Of a stretch of DNA of 10,592 nt, positions 1 to 5,345 are shown in pieces. The translations under genes and the position numbers were made by a program. The stretch's first letter is position 1; every line of letters starts with the position of its first letter. The notes under the pieces were generated by a model, which was not told the origin of the DNA, searched no databases, and saw only the letters and a list, made by a program, of their open reading frames with translations. This DNA is from CAZKCI01 sp964551475 (GTDB lineage Bacteria > Auribacterota > Erginobacteria > Erginobacterales > CAZKCI01), in NCBI GenBank assembly GCA_964551475.1, contig CAZKCI010000020.1, positions 1 through 10,592 on the forward strand. Reading direction: 5' to 3'.

Positions 1-572
1 AGGATGAGGGCGGAGAGGAAGAGCCAGATTCCTATGGCGATCCACAAAGAGGAGAAGGGGAAGAGTAAATAATCGGCCATGAGAGCGTGGAAACCCCTGA
101 GGACGCCGTAGGCGGCGTAGGCAAAAAGTCCCCCGACGATCGAGGCTTCGATCCAGGGGGCTTTTTTTCGGCCGAAGAGGGAGACGATCAGCTGGAGGAG
201 AAAGATCGCGGCCAGGACCAGGCCCAGGGCGCCCATCTCCTGGAAGAAGTTATTCTCGCTCGGGGGGCGCATGGCGACGCGGTCGATGGAGATCATCGGG
301 CGGAGGGGGAGACGCGGGAACAGGTAAGCGGCGACGATCGGGAAGAGGGGGGCGGCGAGGAGAGGGGAGAGGAAGAAGACGGCGGAACGGATCAGGCCGG
401 TGACGGAGAACTGCCGGGCGGGAGCCAGGGAGTAACTTCCGAAAATCGGATAATGCGACTGGACGGCGGAAGGGAAACCGGCCGGGAGAGGGTTTGCGGG
501 CGCCCTGCCGGGTCGGGGCGTCCAGGCGGCGCGGGACGGCGACGGGGGAGTCCATCGAAAGGTCGGATTCAT
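1..572 (-). CDS. Multi-pass membrane protein, N-terminal part (runs off left edge)
   Basis: The frame is open from an ATG at 572 down to the left edge, giving 190 residues with no stop; an in-frame TAA at 587-585 closes it upstream. Residues 1-56 are Pro/Arg/Ala-rich and probably cytoplasmic. Four hydrophobic stretches follow, at about 60-84, 113-133, 143-163 and 172-190, separated by short charged loops such as FGRKKAPWIE at 133-142. The helix pattern supports a real integral membrane protein of the inner membrane. The overlapping plus-strand frame encodes low-complexity Gly/Glu/Asp/Arg sequence and is judged a shadow. No clear Shine-Dalgarno precedes the ATG, so the true start could be further in. 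I do not recognise the family; a Yip1-like membrane protein is only a guess. It is divergent from the gene at 945. Confidence 0.7.
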   Translation of the reverse strand, partial: MNPTFRWTPPSPSRAAWTPRPGRAPANPLPAGFPSAVQSHYPIFGSYSLAPARQFSVTGLIRSAVFFLSPLLAAPLFPIVAAYLFPRLPLRPMISIDRVAMRPPSENNFFQEMGALGLVLAAIFLLQLIVSLFGRKKAPWIEASIVGGLFAYAAYGVLRGFHALMADYLLFPFSSLWIAIGIWLFLSALI

Positions 573-629
573 AGGAGCGGAATATTACTACACGGGGACG
601 AGGTTCGCAAAGGGCGGAAATCAGTTGGG

Positions 630-683
630 CTGGCTTGGCTCGGCGCCTGATGTCCACGAATTGGCATGAATTATCACGAATGG
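630..683 (+). repeat. Dispersed repeat alpha, copy 1
   Basis: A 54-bp element matching 2923-2976 at 50 of 54 positions. It starts with GGCTTGGCTCGGCG and contains three tandem 10-bp variants of CACGAATTNN (CACGAATTGG, CATGAATTAT, CACGAATGG). It is non-coding and abuts repeat beta copy 1. I know similar iterated ACGAAT strings only as unexplained dispersed intergenic elements in GC-rich genomes. Confidence 0.8.
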
Positions 684-684
684 T

Positions 685-770
685 CTTGGCTCGGCGCTTT
701 AACCGCGAATTCACGCGCTTGCACGCCGTAGCGCTTCAGCGCGCAGGCGCGAATAAAGCGCGAATAAGAT
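685..770 (+). repeat. Dispersed repeat beta, copy 1, with 30-nt palindromic insertion
   Basis: Positions 685-710 match 2871-2896 at 25 of 26 bases (CTTGGCTCGGCG, then TTTAACCGCGAAT). The element is built from iterated CGCGAATAA units. Compared with copy 2, about 30 extra bases lie at roughly 718-747, between ACGCG and CGCGAATAA. With the flanking CGCG they can form an imperfect hairpin around a core of GCCGTAGCGCTTC. Confidence 0.7.
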
Positions 771-781
771 TCGGCGTGGCG

Positions 782-806
782 CGCGGACTTGAAAGTCCGC
801 GTCTAC
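782..806 (-). repeat. REP-like hairpin with GTAG tetranucleotide (GGAC type)
   Basis: Perfect 9-bp stem: CGCGGACTT (782-790), a GA loop (791-792), then AAGTCCGCG (793-801). It is followed by T and CTAC (803-806). Read on the minus strand this is GTAG-A-hairpin, the head-plus-hairpin order of REP elements. It is a variant of the element at 4174-4199, with one base pair of the stem swapped in a compensatory way. Confidence 0.75.
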
Positions 807-833
807 GTGGTATACCACTCGGCGGCTTTTCGA

Positions 834-862
834 TTGACCCCATCCCTTATGCCGGGTATATT
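834..862 (+). promoter_or_regulatory. Predicted sigma70-type promoter of the 945 lipoprotein gene
   Basis: TTGACC (834-839) and TATATT (857-862) are separated by exactly 17 bp, close to consensus for a housekeeping promoter. The implied transcript would start near 869 and leave a leader of roughly 75 nt before the ATG at 945. It lies just downstream of the REP-like hairpin at 782-806, which may mark the boundary of the insulated region. Confidence 0.55.
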
Positions 863-944
863 GCGACGCTCATTTATCGGCGGTATCTCCCGGCCATGGT
901 GGCCGAGGCGGAAAACCGACGCGACAACCCTAATGGGGGGAAGC

Positions 945-1739
945 ATGAAGAAGTATGTGTGGGCGGCGGGCGCGCTGCTGGTGGCCGCGGCCTGCGGATG
1001 CATCAAGTTCGACCAGTCCATCACGCTGAACAAGGATGGTTCCGGCGAAGCGAAGGTGATCTACGCGATGACCCAGCAGACTCTCGACCAGATCAAGGCC
1101 ATGGAAGAGGCGGGCAAGAAGATGGCCGAGCAGGGCGAGGGATCGGTGACCAGTTCGGAAAGCCCCTTCGAGTTCGACAAGGCCAAGCTGGAAGAGCAGT
1201 TCAAGAAATACCAGGACATGGGCGTCACGCTGAAGAGCGCCTCCACCGAGGACAAGGACGGCTGGAAGTACATGACCGTGGTCATGGAGTTCAAGGACAT
1301 CTCCAAGCTGAAGGATACGGAGATCTTCAAGGACTCCAAGATCAGCATCGTCAAGGATGCCGCCGGCAACTACGTCGTCTCCGCCCCCATGGGAACCGAC
1401 AAGCTGGGGCAGACCCCGGAGAACGAGGAGCAGATGAAGGCGATGCTCCCGATGTTCAAGGGGATGAGGCTGGCGCTCACGCTGAACACGCCGACGGACA
1501 TCATCGAAACCACCTCGAAGGCCAAGAGCGCGCGTTCGGCGTCCTGGGTGTACGATATCGACGCCGACCCCAATGCCCTCATCAACATGAACAAGGATGA
1601 GGTGAAGGTGGTCTTCGACGGCAAGGGCGTCACCATCCCGGAGATCAAGCCGGCGGCCGAGGCCCCGGTGCCGACGAGCGAAGCGATTCCGGCCGAAATG
1701 AACCCGGCCGAGGAGGCCCCGGCGGAGGCTGTCAAGTAA
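945..1739 (+). CDS. LppM-like lipoprotein
   Basis: 264 residues. The start is set at ATG 945, behind a G-rich stretch (GGGGGGAAG), because it gives a lipoprotein signal: residues 1-19 read MKKYVWAAGALLVAAACGC, with Cys17 or Cys19 as the lipidated residue. The open frame extends up to 789, but that part reads through promoter and repeat DNA. Residues 20-34 (IKFDQSITLNKDGSG) match the start of LppM-type domains, where a beta strand with an N-x-DGSG turn follows the lipid anchor. Residues 35 to about 230 are rich in Lys/Glu and look soluble. The tail after about residue 236 is Pro/Ala/Glu-rich low complexity. It is probably anchored to the outer or inner membrane facing the periplasm. Its role is unknown; LppM relatives are linked to envelope or secretion functions in some bacteria. 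It has its own promoter and terminator, so it looks monocistronic. Confidence 0.85.
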   Translation: MKKYVWAAGALLVAAACGCIKFDQSITLNKDGSGEAKVIYAMTQQTLDQIKAMEEAGKKMAEQGEGSVTSSESPFEFDKAKLEEQFKKYQDMGVTLKSASTEDKDGWKYMTVVMEFKDISKLKDTEIFKDSKISIVKDAAGNYVVSAPMGTDKLGQTPENEEQMKAMLPMFKGMRLALTLNTPTDIIETTSKAKSARSASWVYDIDADPNALINMNKDEVKVVFDGKGVTIPEIKPAAEAPVPTSEAIPAEMNPAEEAPAEAVK

Positions 1740-1766
1740 TCCGCTCAACAGTGGTTCTGCGCATAC

Positions 1767-1801
1767 AACGGGGGAGGCCCGGTACGGGCCTCCCCCGTTT
1801 T
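1767..1801 (+). terminator. Rho-independent terminator after the LppM-like gene
   Basis: A 14-15 bp GC-rich stem: AACGGGGGAGGCCC (1767-1780) pairs with GGGCCTCCCCCGTT (1786-1799) around a GGTAC centre, followed by TTTT (1798-1801). It sits 28 nt after the stop codon. The T-tract is short, but the stem is very stable and perfectly paired. Confidence 0.85.
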
Positions 1802-1816
1802 GCTTCCCGGCCCGGT

Positions 1817-1840
1817 ATAGGCGCAACCTTCAGGTTGCGC
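1817..1840 (+). repeat. REP-like hairpin (CAACCT type)
   Basis: Perfect 9-bp stem: GCGCAACCT (1821-1829), loop TC, AGGTTGCGC (1832-1840), preceded by ATAG (1817-1820). It has the same layout as the hairpins at 782 and 4174 (9-10 bp stem, two-base TC/GA loop, NTAG head), but a different stem sequence. It lies between a terminator and the next gene, as REP elements usually do. Confidence 0.65.
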
Positions 1841-1920
1841 AGCTGGGGGCCGGTGGCGGGCCGGCTACCGGAAGGGCGATGTAGATTGAATGGAAGAGCC
1901 GGCTCGGGAGTCTAATAATT

Positions 1921-2868
1921 ATGGATAAATATGGCATTAAACAACAGCCCTATCCCCTGGTGTCGCTCCTGCCGGTGCTATTTCTCCTGGCCGGCTGCGC
2001 TTCCTCTTTCAATTTCCGTTCCGAGAAAGACTCGGTTCGTTTCGATCGGGCCATGGAGGAGGGAACGTCTTTCATCGAGCCGGCCGGGGATCTGGTGGCC
2101 GGAGAAAAGCTGACCTACGAGGTCTCCTGGATCGGGATCAGCGTCGGCCAGGTGATAATGGAGAACCACGGCCTGGAGACGGTGGGCGGCCTCCAGGCCT
2201 ACCATCTCACCTTCCGCACCCTTTCCAACGACTTCCTCTCCAACTTCTTCCACATCGAAGACGTCGTCCACACCTGGATCTCCCGGTCGGGCGGCTTCCC
2301 CGTTCGCTTCGAAAAGCACATCCAGGAGGGGCATTACTCGAAAAGCCTCATCGTCGAGTTCGACCACGAGCGGCTGCTCGCCACCTACACCAAGAACGAC
2401 AAGGTCAAGACGATGGCGATCCCCTCCGACGTCCAGGATATCTTCAGCGTCCTCTACTGGGTTCGCCGGCAGCCCCTCATGGTGGGACGGGAACTGGCCA
2501 AGGACGTCAACGCCGACGGGGAAAACTGGGTGATGAAGGTGGAGGTGGTCGAGAAAGGGACATTCGAGACGGCGGCCACCGGCCGGGTCAAGGCCTATGC
2601 GCTGGTGCCGACGGCGGCGACGGAGGAGAAGGAGCTGGAGAAGGGGAGGGGCGTGGTCTGGATGACCGCCGATGCCCGCCGCATCCCGCTGGCCTTCCAG
2701 ATCGACGCCAAGATATTGGGATCGATCAACGCGGTTTTGAGCGAGGCGGTACTCCCTCCCCTGGCGGCCTACCGATTCAGCACGGCGGGCGAGACGGAGG
2801 ATTATTTCGACCGGGTCCTGCGCTGCGGGGCCTGGGTCGACGGGCTGACCCAGTCGGCGAGGCCGTGA
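1921..2868 (+). CDS. DUF3108 domain lipoprotein
   Basis: 315 residues. The ATG at 1921 has GGGAG (1906-1910) about 10 nt upstream. Residues 1-26 form a lipoprotein signal with a clear LAGC lipobox and Cys26 as the anchor. Residues 61 to about 276 fit the DUF3108 pattern: an opening GEKLTYEVSWIGISVGQ (61-77), a central segment on the ligand-facing strands (HTWISRSGGFPVRFEKH, 117-133), SDVQDIFSVLYWVR (169-182), and a late VWMTADARRIPLAFQ (246-260). DUF3108 proteins are periplasmic beta-rich proteins with a half-barrel fold; their function is unknown. Codon use is GC-rich like the neighbours. It is separated from the upstream gene by a terminator, so it is probably transcribed alone. Two bases after the stop the DNA turns into dispersed repeats. 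Confidence 0.88.
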   Translation: MDKYGIKQQPYPLVSLLPVLFLLAGCASSFNFRSEKDSVRFDRAMEEGTSFIEPAGDLVAGEKLTYEVSWIGISVGQVIMENHGLETVGGLQAYHLTFRTLSNDFLSNFFHIEDVVHTWISRSGGFPVRFEKHIQEGHYSKSLIVEFDHERLLATYTKNDKVKTMAIPSDVQDIFSVLYWVRRQPLMVGRELAKDVNADGENWVMKVEVVEKGTFETAATGRVKAYALVPTAATEEKELEKGRGVVWMTADARRIPLAFQIDAKILGSINAVLSEAVLPPLAAYRFSTAGETEDYFDRVLRCGAWVDGLTQSARP

Positions 2869-2870
2869 GG

Positions 2871-2917
2871 CTTGGCTCGGCGTTTTAACCGCGAATAACG
2901 CGCGAATAAAACGCGAA
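2871..2917 (+). repeat. Dispersed repeat beta, copy 2 (uninterrupted)
   Basis: Starts two bases after the DUF3108 stop codon. CTTGGCTCGGCG is followed by TTTTAACC and three CGCGAATAA-like units. It matches 685-717 closely and lacks the approximately 30-nt insertion found in copy 1. Order here is beta then alpha, the reverse of the arrangement at 630-770. Confidence 0.8.
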
Positions 2918-2922
2918 GGGGC

Positions 2923-2976
2923 CTGGCTTGGCTCGGCGAATGATGTCCACGAATTGGCACGAATTTTCACGAATGG
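2923..2976 (+). repeat. Dispersed repeat alpha, copy 2
   Basis: 50 of 54 bases identical to 630-683, including the CTGGCTTGGCTCGGCG head and the three CACGAATTNN units (CACGAATTGG, CACGAATTTT, CACGAATGG). It lies between beta copy 2 and the 86-bp hairpin array. No coding frame or promoter is evident in it. Confidence 0.8.
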
Positions 2977-3001
2977 GGCTCGGCTTGGCGCGGACGACGG
3001 T

Positions 3002-3273
3002 TGTAGGCCCGCTCTGTGAGCGGGCGCGACAGGCTCGGCCGCCGGTTCACAGAACCGGCCTACAGGGCGCGTCCACAGTGTCGGTTCTGTAGGCCCGCTC
3101 TGTGAGCGGGCGCACCGGGTCTGGCCGCCGGTTCACAGAACCGGCCTACAGGGCGCGTCCACAGTGTCGGTTCTGTAGGCCCGCTCTGTGAGCGGGCGCG
3201 CCGGGTCTGGCCGCCGGTTCACACCTGTCCGCCGAAGCCTGGGCGGAAGCGGAGAACCGGCCTTCATGGCGCG
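3002..3273 (+). repeat. Tandem array of paired inverted REP-like hairpins (86-bp period, BIME-like)
   Basis: Units begin at 3002, 3088 and 3174, exactly 86 bp apart; units 1 and 2 differ at about 6 bases, confined to the spacer. Each unit holds hairpin A, GTAG-GCCCGCTC-TGT-GAGCGGGC (stem 3007-3014/3018-3025 in unit 1), and inverted hairpin B, GCCGGTTC-ACA-GAACCGGC-CTAC (3041-3048/3052-3059, CTAC at 3060-3063). Two hairpins of opposite orientation, each with a GTAG tetranucleotide at its outer foot, is the layout of bacterial interspersed mosaic elements. Unit 3 is altered: 30 extra bases split the loop of its hairpin B, and CCTACA has become CCTTCA. Confidence 0.88.
3224..3253 (+). repeat. 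30-nt palindromic insertion inside a hairpin loop
   Basis: Relative to units 1 and 2, 30 bases (beginning CCTGTCCGCC, ending GGAAGCGGA) interrupt hairpin B of unit 3 just after the ACA loop. The insert is itself a hairpin: TCCGCC and GGCGGA pair around GAAGCCTG. Its GCCGAAGC core resembles GCCGTAGC in the insertion at 718-747. Exact ends are uncertain by a few bases. Confidence 0.7.
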
Positions 3274-3318
3274 TCAGCCCCCATCCGCCGTTCCGTTGCA
3301 TTTCCTCAAGCGCCGGCG

Positions 3319-3359
3319 ATAAAACAAGCTCCCCCGATCCGTTTCCGGATCGGGGGAGC
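3319..3359 (-). terminator. Rho-independent terminator of the 3395-3793 gene
   Basis: A perfect 14-bp stem, GCTCCCCCGATCCG (3328-3341) and CGGATCGGGGGAGC (3346-3359), encloses a 4-base loop. On the minus strand it is followed by TTGTTTTAT, a good T-rich tail. It lies 36 nt beyond the stop codon at 3395. Confidence 0.88.
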
Positions 3360-3394
3360 GATCCTGCAAGCCGCAGGCGATACCGCAGCTTCCC

Positions 3395-3793
3395 CTATCT
3401 CGCGCAGGCCCAGTAGGGACGGCGCGCGCCCCAGGACCACGGGTTGCGGGTCTGGTAGCTGTATCTCCAGACCGGCCAGGCCGGGGAATGGCGGGGCTGA
3501 GAGACATAGCGGGGCGCCGGGGGACAGGCGGGCGGGTTGTAGTAGGGCGCCTCGTAGGTGACGACGGTCTGGGTCTGGACCGGCGTCGGGGGCGAGTCGA
3601 TCTCGGTCACGAAGTGGTCGGTCTCGTGGCTCGGCTGGAAGCGGTCGGGGCAGTAGCGGGTTTCGCTGTAGGATCCGCTCCCGCTGTAGGTCTCGTAGGC
3701 GACACAACCCGCGACCTGGGGATTCTCCGCGCCCAATGCGATCCCCGCTCCCGCGAGCAGGGCGACCATGGCGAAGCACATTAGCGTTCTCAT
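3395..3793 (-). CDS. Small exported Tyr/Pro-rich protein, unknown function
   Basis: 132 residues. ATG at 3793 is chosen because AGGAGGAGG lies directly upstream and the next residues form a Sec signal peptide (MRTLMCFAMVALLAGAGIALGA, cut before Glu23). The frame is open to 3871, but the extra 26 residues translate the ribosome-binding site. The mature part is about 110 residues, rich in Tyr, Pro, Ser, Trp and Arg. Five Cys occur in or near the mature chain (30, 48, 90 and 130, plus Cys6 in the signal). Segments such as YETYSGSGSYSETRYC (33-48) and YSYQTRNPWSWGARR (111-125) look like an extended surface or matrix protein rather than an enzyme. It has its own terminator and a possible promoter at 3842-3871. 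I recognise no family. Confidence 0.75.
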   Translation of the reverse strand: MRTLMCFAMVALLAGAGIALGAENPQVAGCVAYETYSGSGSYSETRYCPDRFQPSHETDHFVTEIDSPPTPVQTQTVVTYEAPYYNPPACPPAPRYVSQPRHSPAWPVWRYSYQTRNPWSWGARRPYWACAR

Positions 3794-3841
3794 TTCTTCC
3801 TCCTCCTTTTCCGGGGAATGAGTGTTTGCTCTCTTCACACC

Positions 3842-3871
3842 AATAGACGATGGGGGCCGGTAAATATTCAA
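3842..3871 (-). promoter_or_regulatory. Possible promoter of the small exported protein gene
   Basis: On the minus strand TTGAAT (3871-3866) and TCTATT (3847-3842) are 18 bp apart, about 50 nt before the start codon. The -10 match is only moderate, so this is tentative. Confidence 0.35.
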
Positions 3872-3961
3872 GCTCCTCCGAATGTCGGGGATGGCCCGTC
3901 CTCTTTAACAGACGATTGAATAGGATGGAATAGGATGGGCGGGCTGGCCCGGATCGCGGCG

Positions 3962-4001
3962 AGACCCTTCGACTACGCTCCCTTCGGCAAGCTCAGGGTC
4001 T
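3962..4001 (+). repeat. CTTCGACTACGCTC / CAAGCTCAGG-type palindromic repeat
   Basis: AGACCCT (3962-3968) and AGGGTCT (3995-4001) pair, enclosing TTCGACTACGCTC and CCTTCGGCAAGCTC. This is a variant of the well-known CCTTCGACAAGCTCAGG intergenic repeat that turns up in many environmental bacterial genomes and gives false PELVEG-type peptides when translated. Confidence 0.65.
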
Positions 4002-4170
4002 GCGACAGGGCAGGCTGCCGATCCCACAGGTTCGACCGGCGAGCGGGCAGGAACGATATTTGTGGGAGGGGCATTCCTGCCTGCCCCGATTACACCAACA
4101 TGAATATGAAGATCGGGGCCCCGATCCAAGCCGGCCTGGATCGCGACAAGAATGTTGCTCCCACAAACTC
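4001..4170. repeat. Cluster of three TGTGGGA-headed REP-like elements
   Basis: Three related elements alternate in orientation: minus (TGTGGGATCGGCAGCC, from 4028 downward), plus (TTTGTGGGAGGGGCATTCC, from 4059) and minus (TTTGTGGGAGCAACATTC, from 4168 downward). All read TGTGGGA followed by an imperfect hairpin and a CGC-A/GAT-like tail. Copies two and three carry GGAG next to the hairpin, the alternative REP tetranucleotide. In the plus copy GGGGCA (4068-4073) pairs with TGCCCC (4082-4087). Between copies two and three is a perfect 16-bp palindrome, GATCGGGGCCCCGATC (4111-4126). Overall it resembles the TGTGGGAG REP elements of pseudomonads in layout. Confidence 0.6.
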
Positions 4171-4173
4171 GGC

Positions 4174-4199
4174 GCGCGGACATGAATGTCCGCGCCTAC
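4174..4199 (-). repeat. REP-like hairpin with GTAG tetranucleotide (GGAC type, second copy)
   Basis: Perfect 10-bp stem: GCGCGGACAT (4174-4183), loop GA, ATGTCCGCGC (4186-4195), then CTAC (4196-4199), so GTAG heads the hairpin on the minus strand. Compared with 782-806 the stem differs by a T:A to A:T swap on both arms, so pairing is kept. Confidence 0.75.
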
Positions 4200-4294
4200 G
4201 AACGTGGTTGTGGCATCGGCCAGGCCGAGGGGGACATAGCCAAGGCGCGCGGGGTGTGATAGCATCAACAAGCAGCACGAAAATGGGGGCACTT

Positions 4295-5002
4295 ATGAAG
4301 GGAATCTGGGAAATGCTTGCCGTTGTTGTGGCGGTAACAGTCGCCGGCTGTGGCGGGGAGAGCGAGGATCGCGCGTCCCCCTCTGCAACCCCGGCCCCGG
4401 CGGAGAGAAAGACGGTCATCCGCGACGCCAAGCTCACGGTCATTCAGCCTATCCGCCTGCCGCGGTCCACTCCTGTTCCCACGCCCTCACCGGCGACTCG
4501 GGAAGAGTACCGAAAGGCGATGGATGAATCCACGCAGGCGCTCAAGCTCGATTCTAAAAACACCGAGGCCTTCCGGAAGCGCGGAGAGGCCAAGCGAGAG
4601 CTCAACGACTACAGCGGATCGATCAGGGATTTAACGAAGGCGATCGCACTTCAGCCCCAGGATCCGTCGCTCTATCTCGAACGGGCCAGGGCCGGTTATC
4701 GGTCCGGAAACAGCCGGATGGCGTTGGATGACTCTTCTCGGGCGATCGAACTCGATCCGAACCTGCTCCCAGCCTACGCAGCTCGGGGGAGGGCGAGGAG
4801 CGACAACGCCGAGCACCAGGGCGCGCTCGAGGACTGGACGAGAGTGATCGAAGGGGACCCCGCGAACACCGAGGCCTACCGTTTTCGCGGGATCGCCCGG
4901 TTCGGCCTCAACGATACTGAGGGCGCCTGCCAGGACTGGCGCAAAGCCAGGGAGATGGGTGACGCGGAGGCACGAGAGCTGATCAAGCAGAATTGCTGGT
5001 GA
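4295..5002 (+). CDS. TPR-repeat lipoprotein
   Basis: 235 residues. ATG 4295 is preferred, with GGGGG at 4285-4289 as ribosome-binding site; ATG 4283 is an in-frame alternative. The frame is open back to 3935, but that stretch translates REP repeats. Residues 1-19 form a lipoprotein signal ending in the VAGC lipobox, Cys19. Residues 20-68 are a Ser/Pro/Ala/Thr-rich linker. Residues 69-224 hold about four to five tetratricopeptide units of 34 residues, with clear consensus positions in EAFRKRGEAKRELNDYSGSI (91-110), YAARGRARSDN (161-171) and YRFRGIARFGLNDTEGACQD (195-214). The end (ACQDWRKAREMGDAEARELI, 211-230, then KQNCW) is the usual cap of such lipoproteins. It is probably a protein-protein scaffold in the envelope; no partner is identifiable. 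Confidence 0.88.
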   Translation: MKGIWEMLAVVVAVTVAGCGGESEDRASPSATPAPAERKTVIRDAKLTVIQPIRLPRSTPVPTPSPATREEYRKAMDESTQALKLDSKNTEAFRKRGEAKRELNDYSGSIRDLTKAIALQPQDPSLYLERARAGYRSGNSRMALDDSSRAIELDPNLLPAYAARGRARSDNAEHQGALEDWTRVIEGDPANTEAYRFRGIARFGLNDTEGACQDWRKAREMGDAEARELIKQNCW

Positions 5003-5016
5003 GACGGGGAAATGCA

Positions 5017-5046
5017 TGCCGGAGGCGGGGGTCGAACCCGGCACCT
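5017..5046 (-). pseudogene. tRNA 3'-end fragment (possible attachment-site relic)
   Basis: On the minus strand the DNA reads a T-arm with the invariant GGTTCGA core (CCGGG-TTCGACC-CCCGC, four of five stem pairs) followed at once by CTCCGGC and A, the exact geometry of acceptor 3' strand plus discriminator base. No CCA follows. The region upstream on that strand has no anticodon arm, D-arm or matching GCCGGAG 5' acceptor strand, so it is not a complete tRNA. Such 3' fragments are typically left where an integrative element recombined at a tRNA gene; chance resemblance remains possible. Confidence 0.45.
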
Positions 5047-5228
5047 AAATGTCAAGCTATATTCAGCCTCATTATTGATTTATACGTCGAGATAATGTCC
5101 AAACCGCGTTTACAAAAGTAATCGGGAATACTCCAGAATCTGTGACGTTTGTGTGACGCCGATATTCCTGCCCGATCCTGCCTCCCGGAACCGCCCTTGC
5201 TCTCGACCAGGCTGTCTGACGCTTCTCC

Positions 5229-5260
5229 GGTAGGGCAGGGGAGCTCCAGCCTTCCCTACC
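5229..5260. repeat. Inverted repeat / hairpin in the 5003-5432 gap
   Basis: GGTAGGGCAGG (5229-5239) pairs with CCTTCCCTACC (5250-5260), 10 of 11 positions, around a loop containing the palindrome GGAGCTCC. GTAG occurs in the foot of the stem. Function unknown; it could be a divergent REP element. Confidence 0.45.
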
Positions 5261-5345
5261 GATGCCCTTCCTGCGGGCGCTATTGAGGCCAGGATCGACG
5301 ATCTACTGTCGGTCAGACTTTTCCCCCCAACACCCCAGTTCCTAG

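Noticed and set aside
87..650. 187-codon open frame on the plus strand at the left edge
   Set aside because: Its product is low-complexity Gly/Glu/Asp/Arg sequence, and it is antisense to the hydrophobic membrane-protein frame at 572-1, which is the better gene model.
250..714. Minus-strand 154-codon frame overlapping the membrane protein
   Set aside because: Pro/Arg-rich product typical of a GC-rich shadow frame; it runs over dispersed repeat DNA at its start.
930..1826. 298-codon minus-strand frame over the LppM-like gene
   Set aside because: Arg/Leu/His/Gly-rich antisense frame that spans the terminator; the plus-strand frame has a lipoprotein signal, promoter and terminator.
3002..3273. 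CRISPR array
   Set aside because: Regular 86-bp spacing, but both repeat and spacer are conserved between units and no cas genes are present; it is a BIME-like tandem duplication.
3935..4294. N-terminal extension of the TPR lipoprotein
   Set aside because: The frame stays open by chance through REP-like repeats; the lipoprotein signal and the GGGGG ribosome-binding site place the start at 4295.
3905..4443. Minus-strand frames containing peptides such as ATFLSRSRPAWIG and PELAEGSVVEG
   Set aside because: These are translations of REP and CTTCGACTACGCTC-type repeats, not proteins.
5017..5102. Complete tRNA gene
   Set aside because: Only the T-arm and the 3' acceptor strand are present; no anticodon arm, D-arm or 5' acceptor strand follows.
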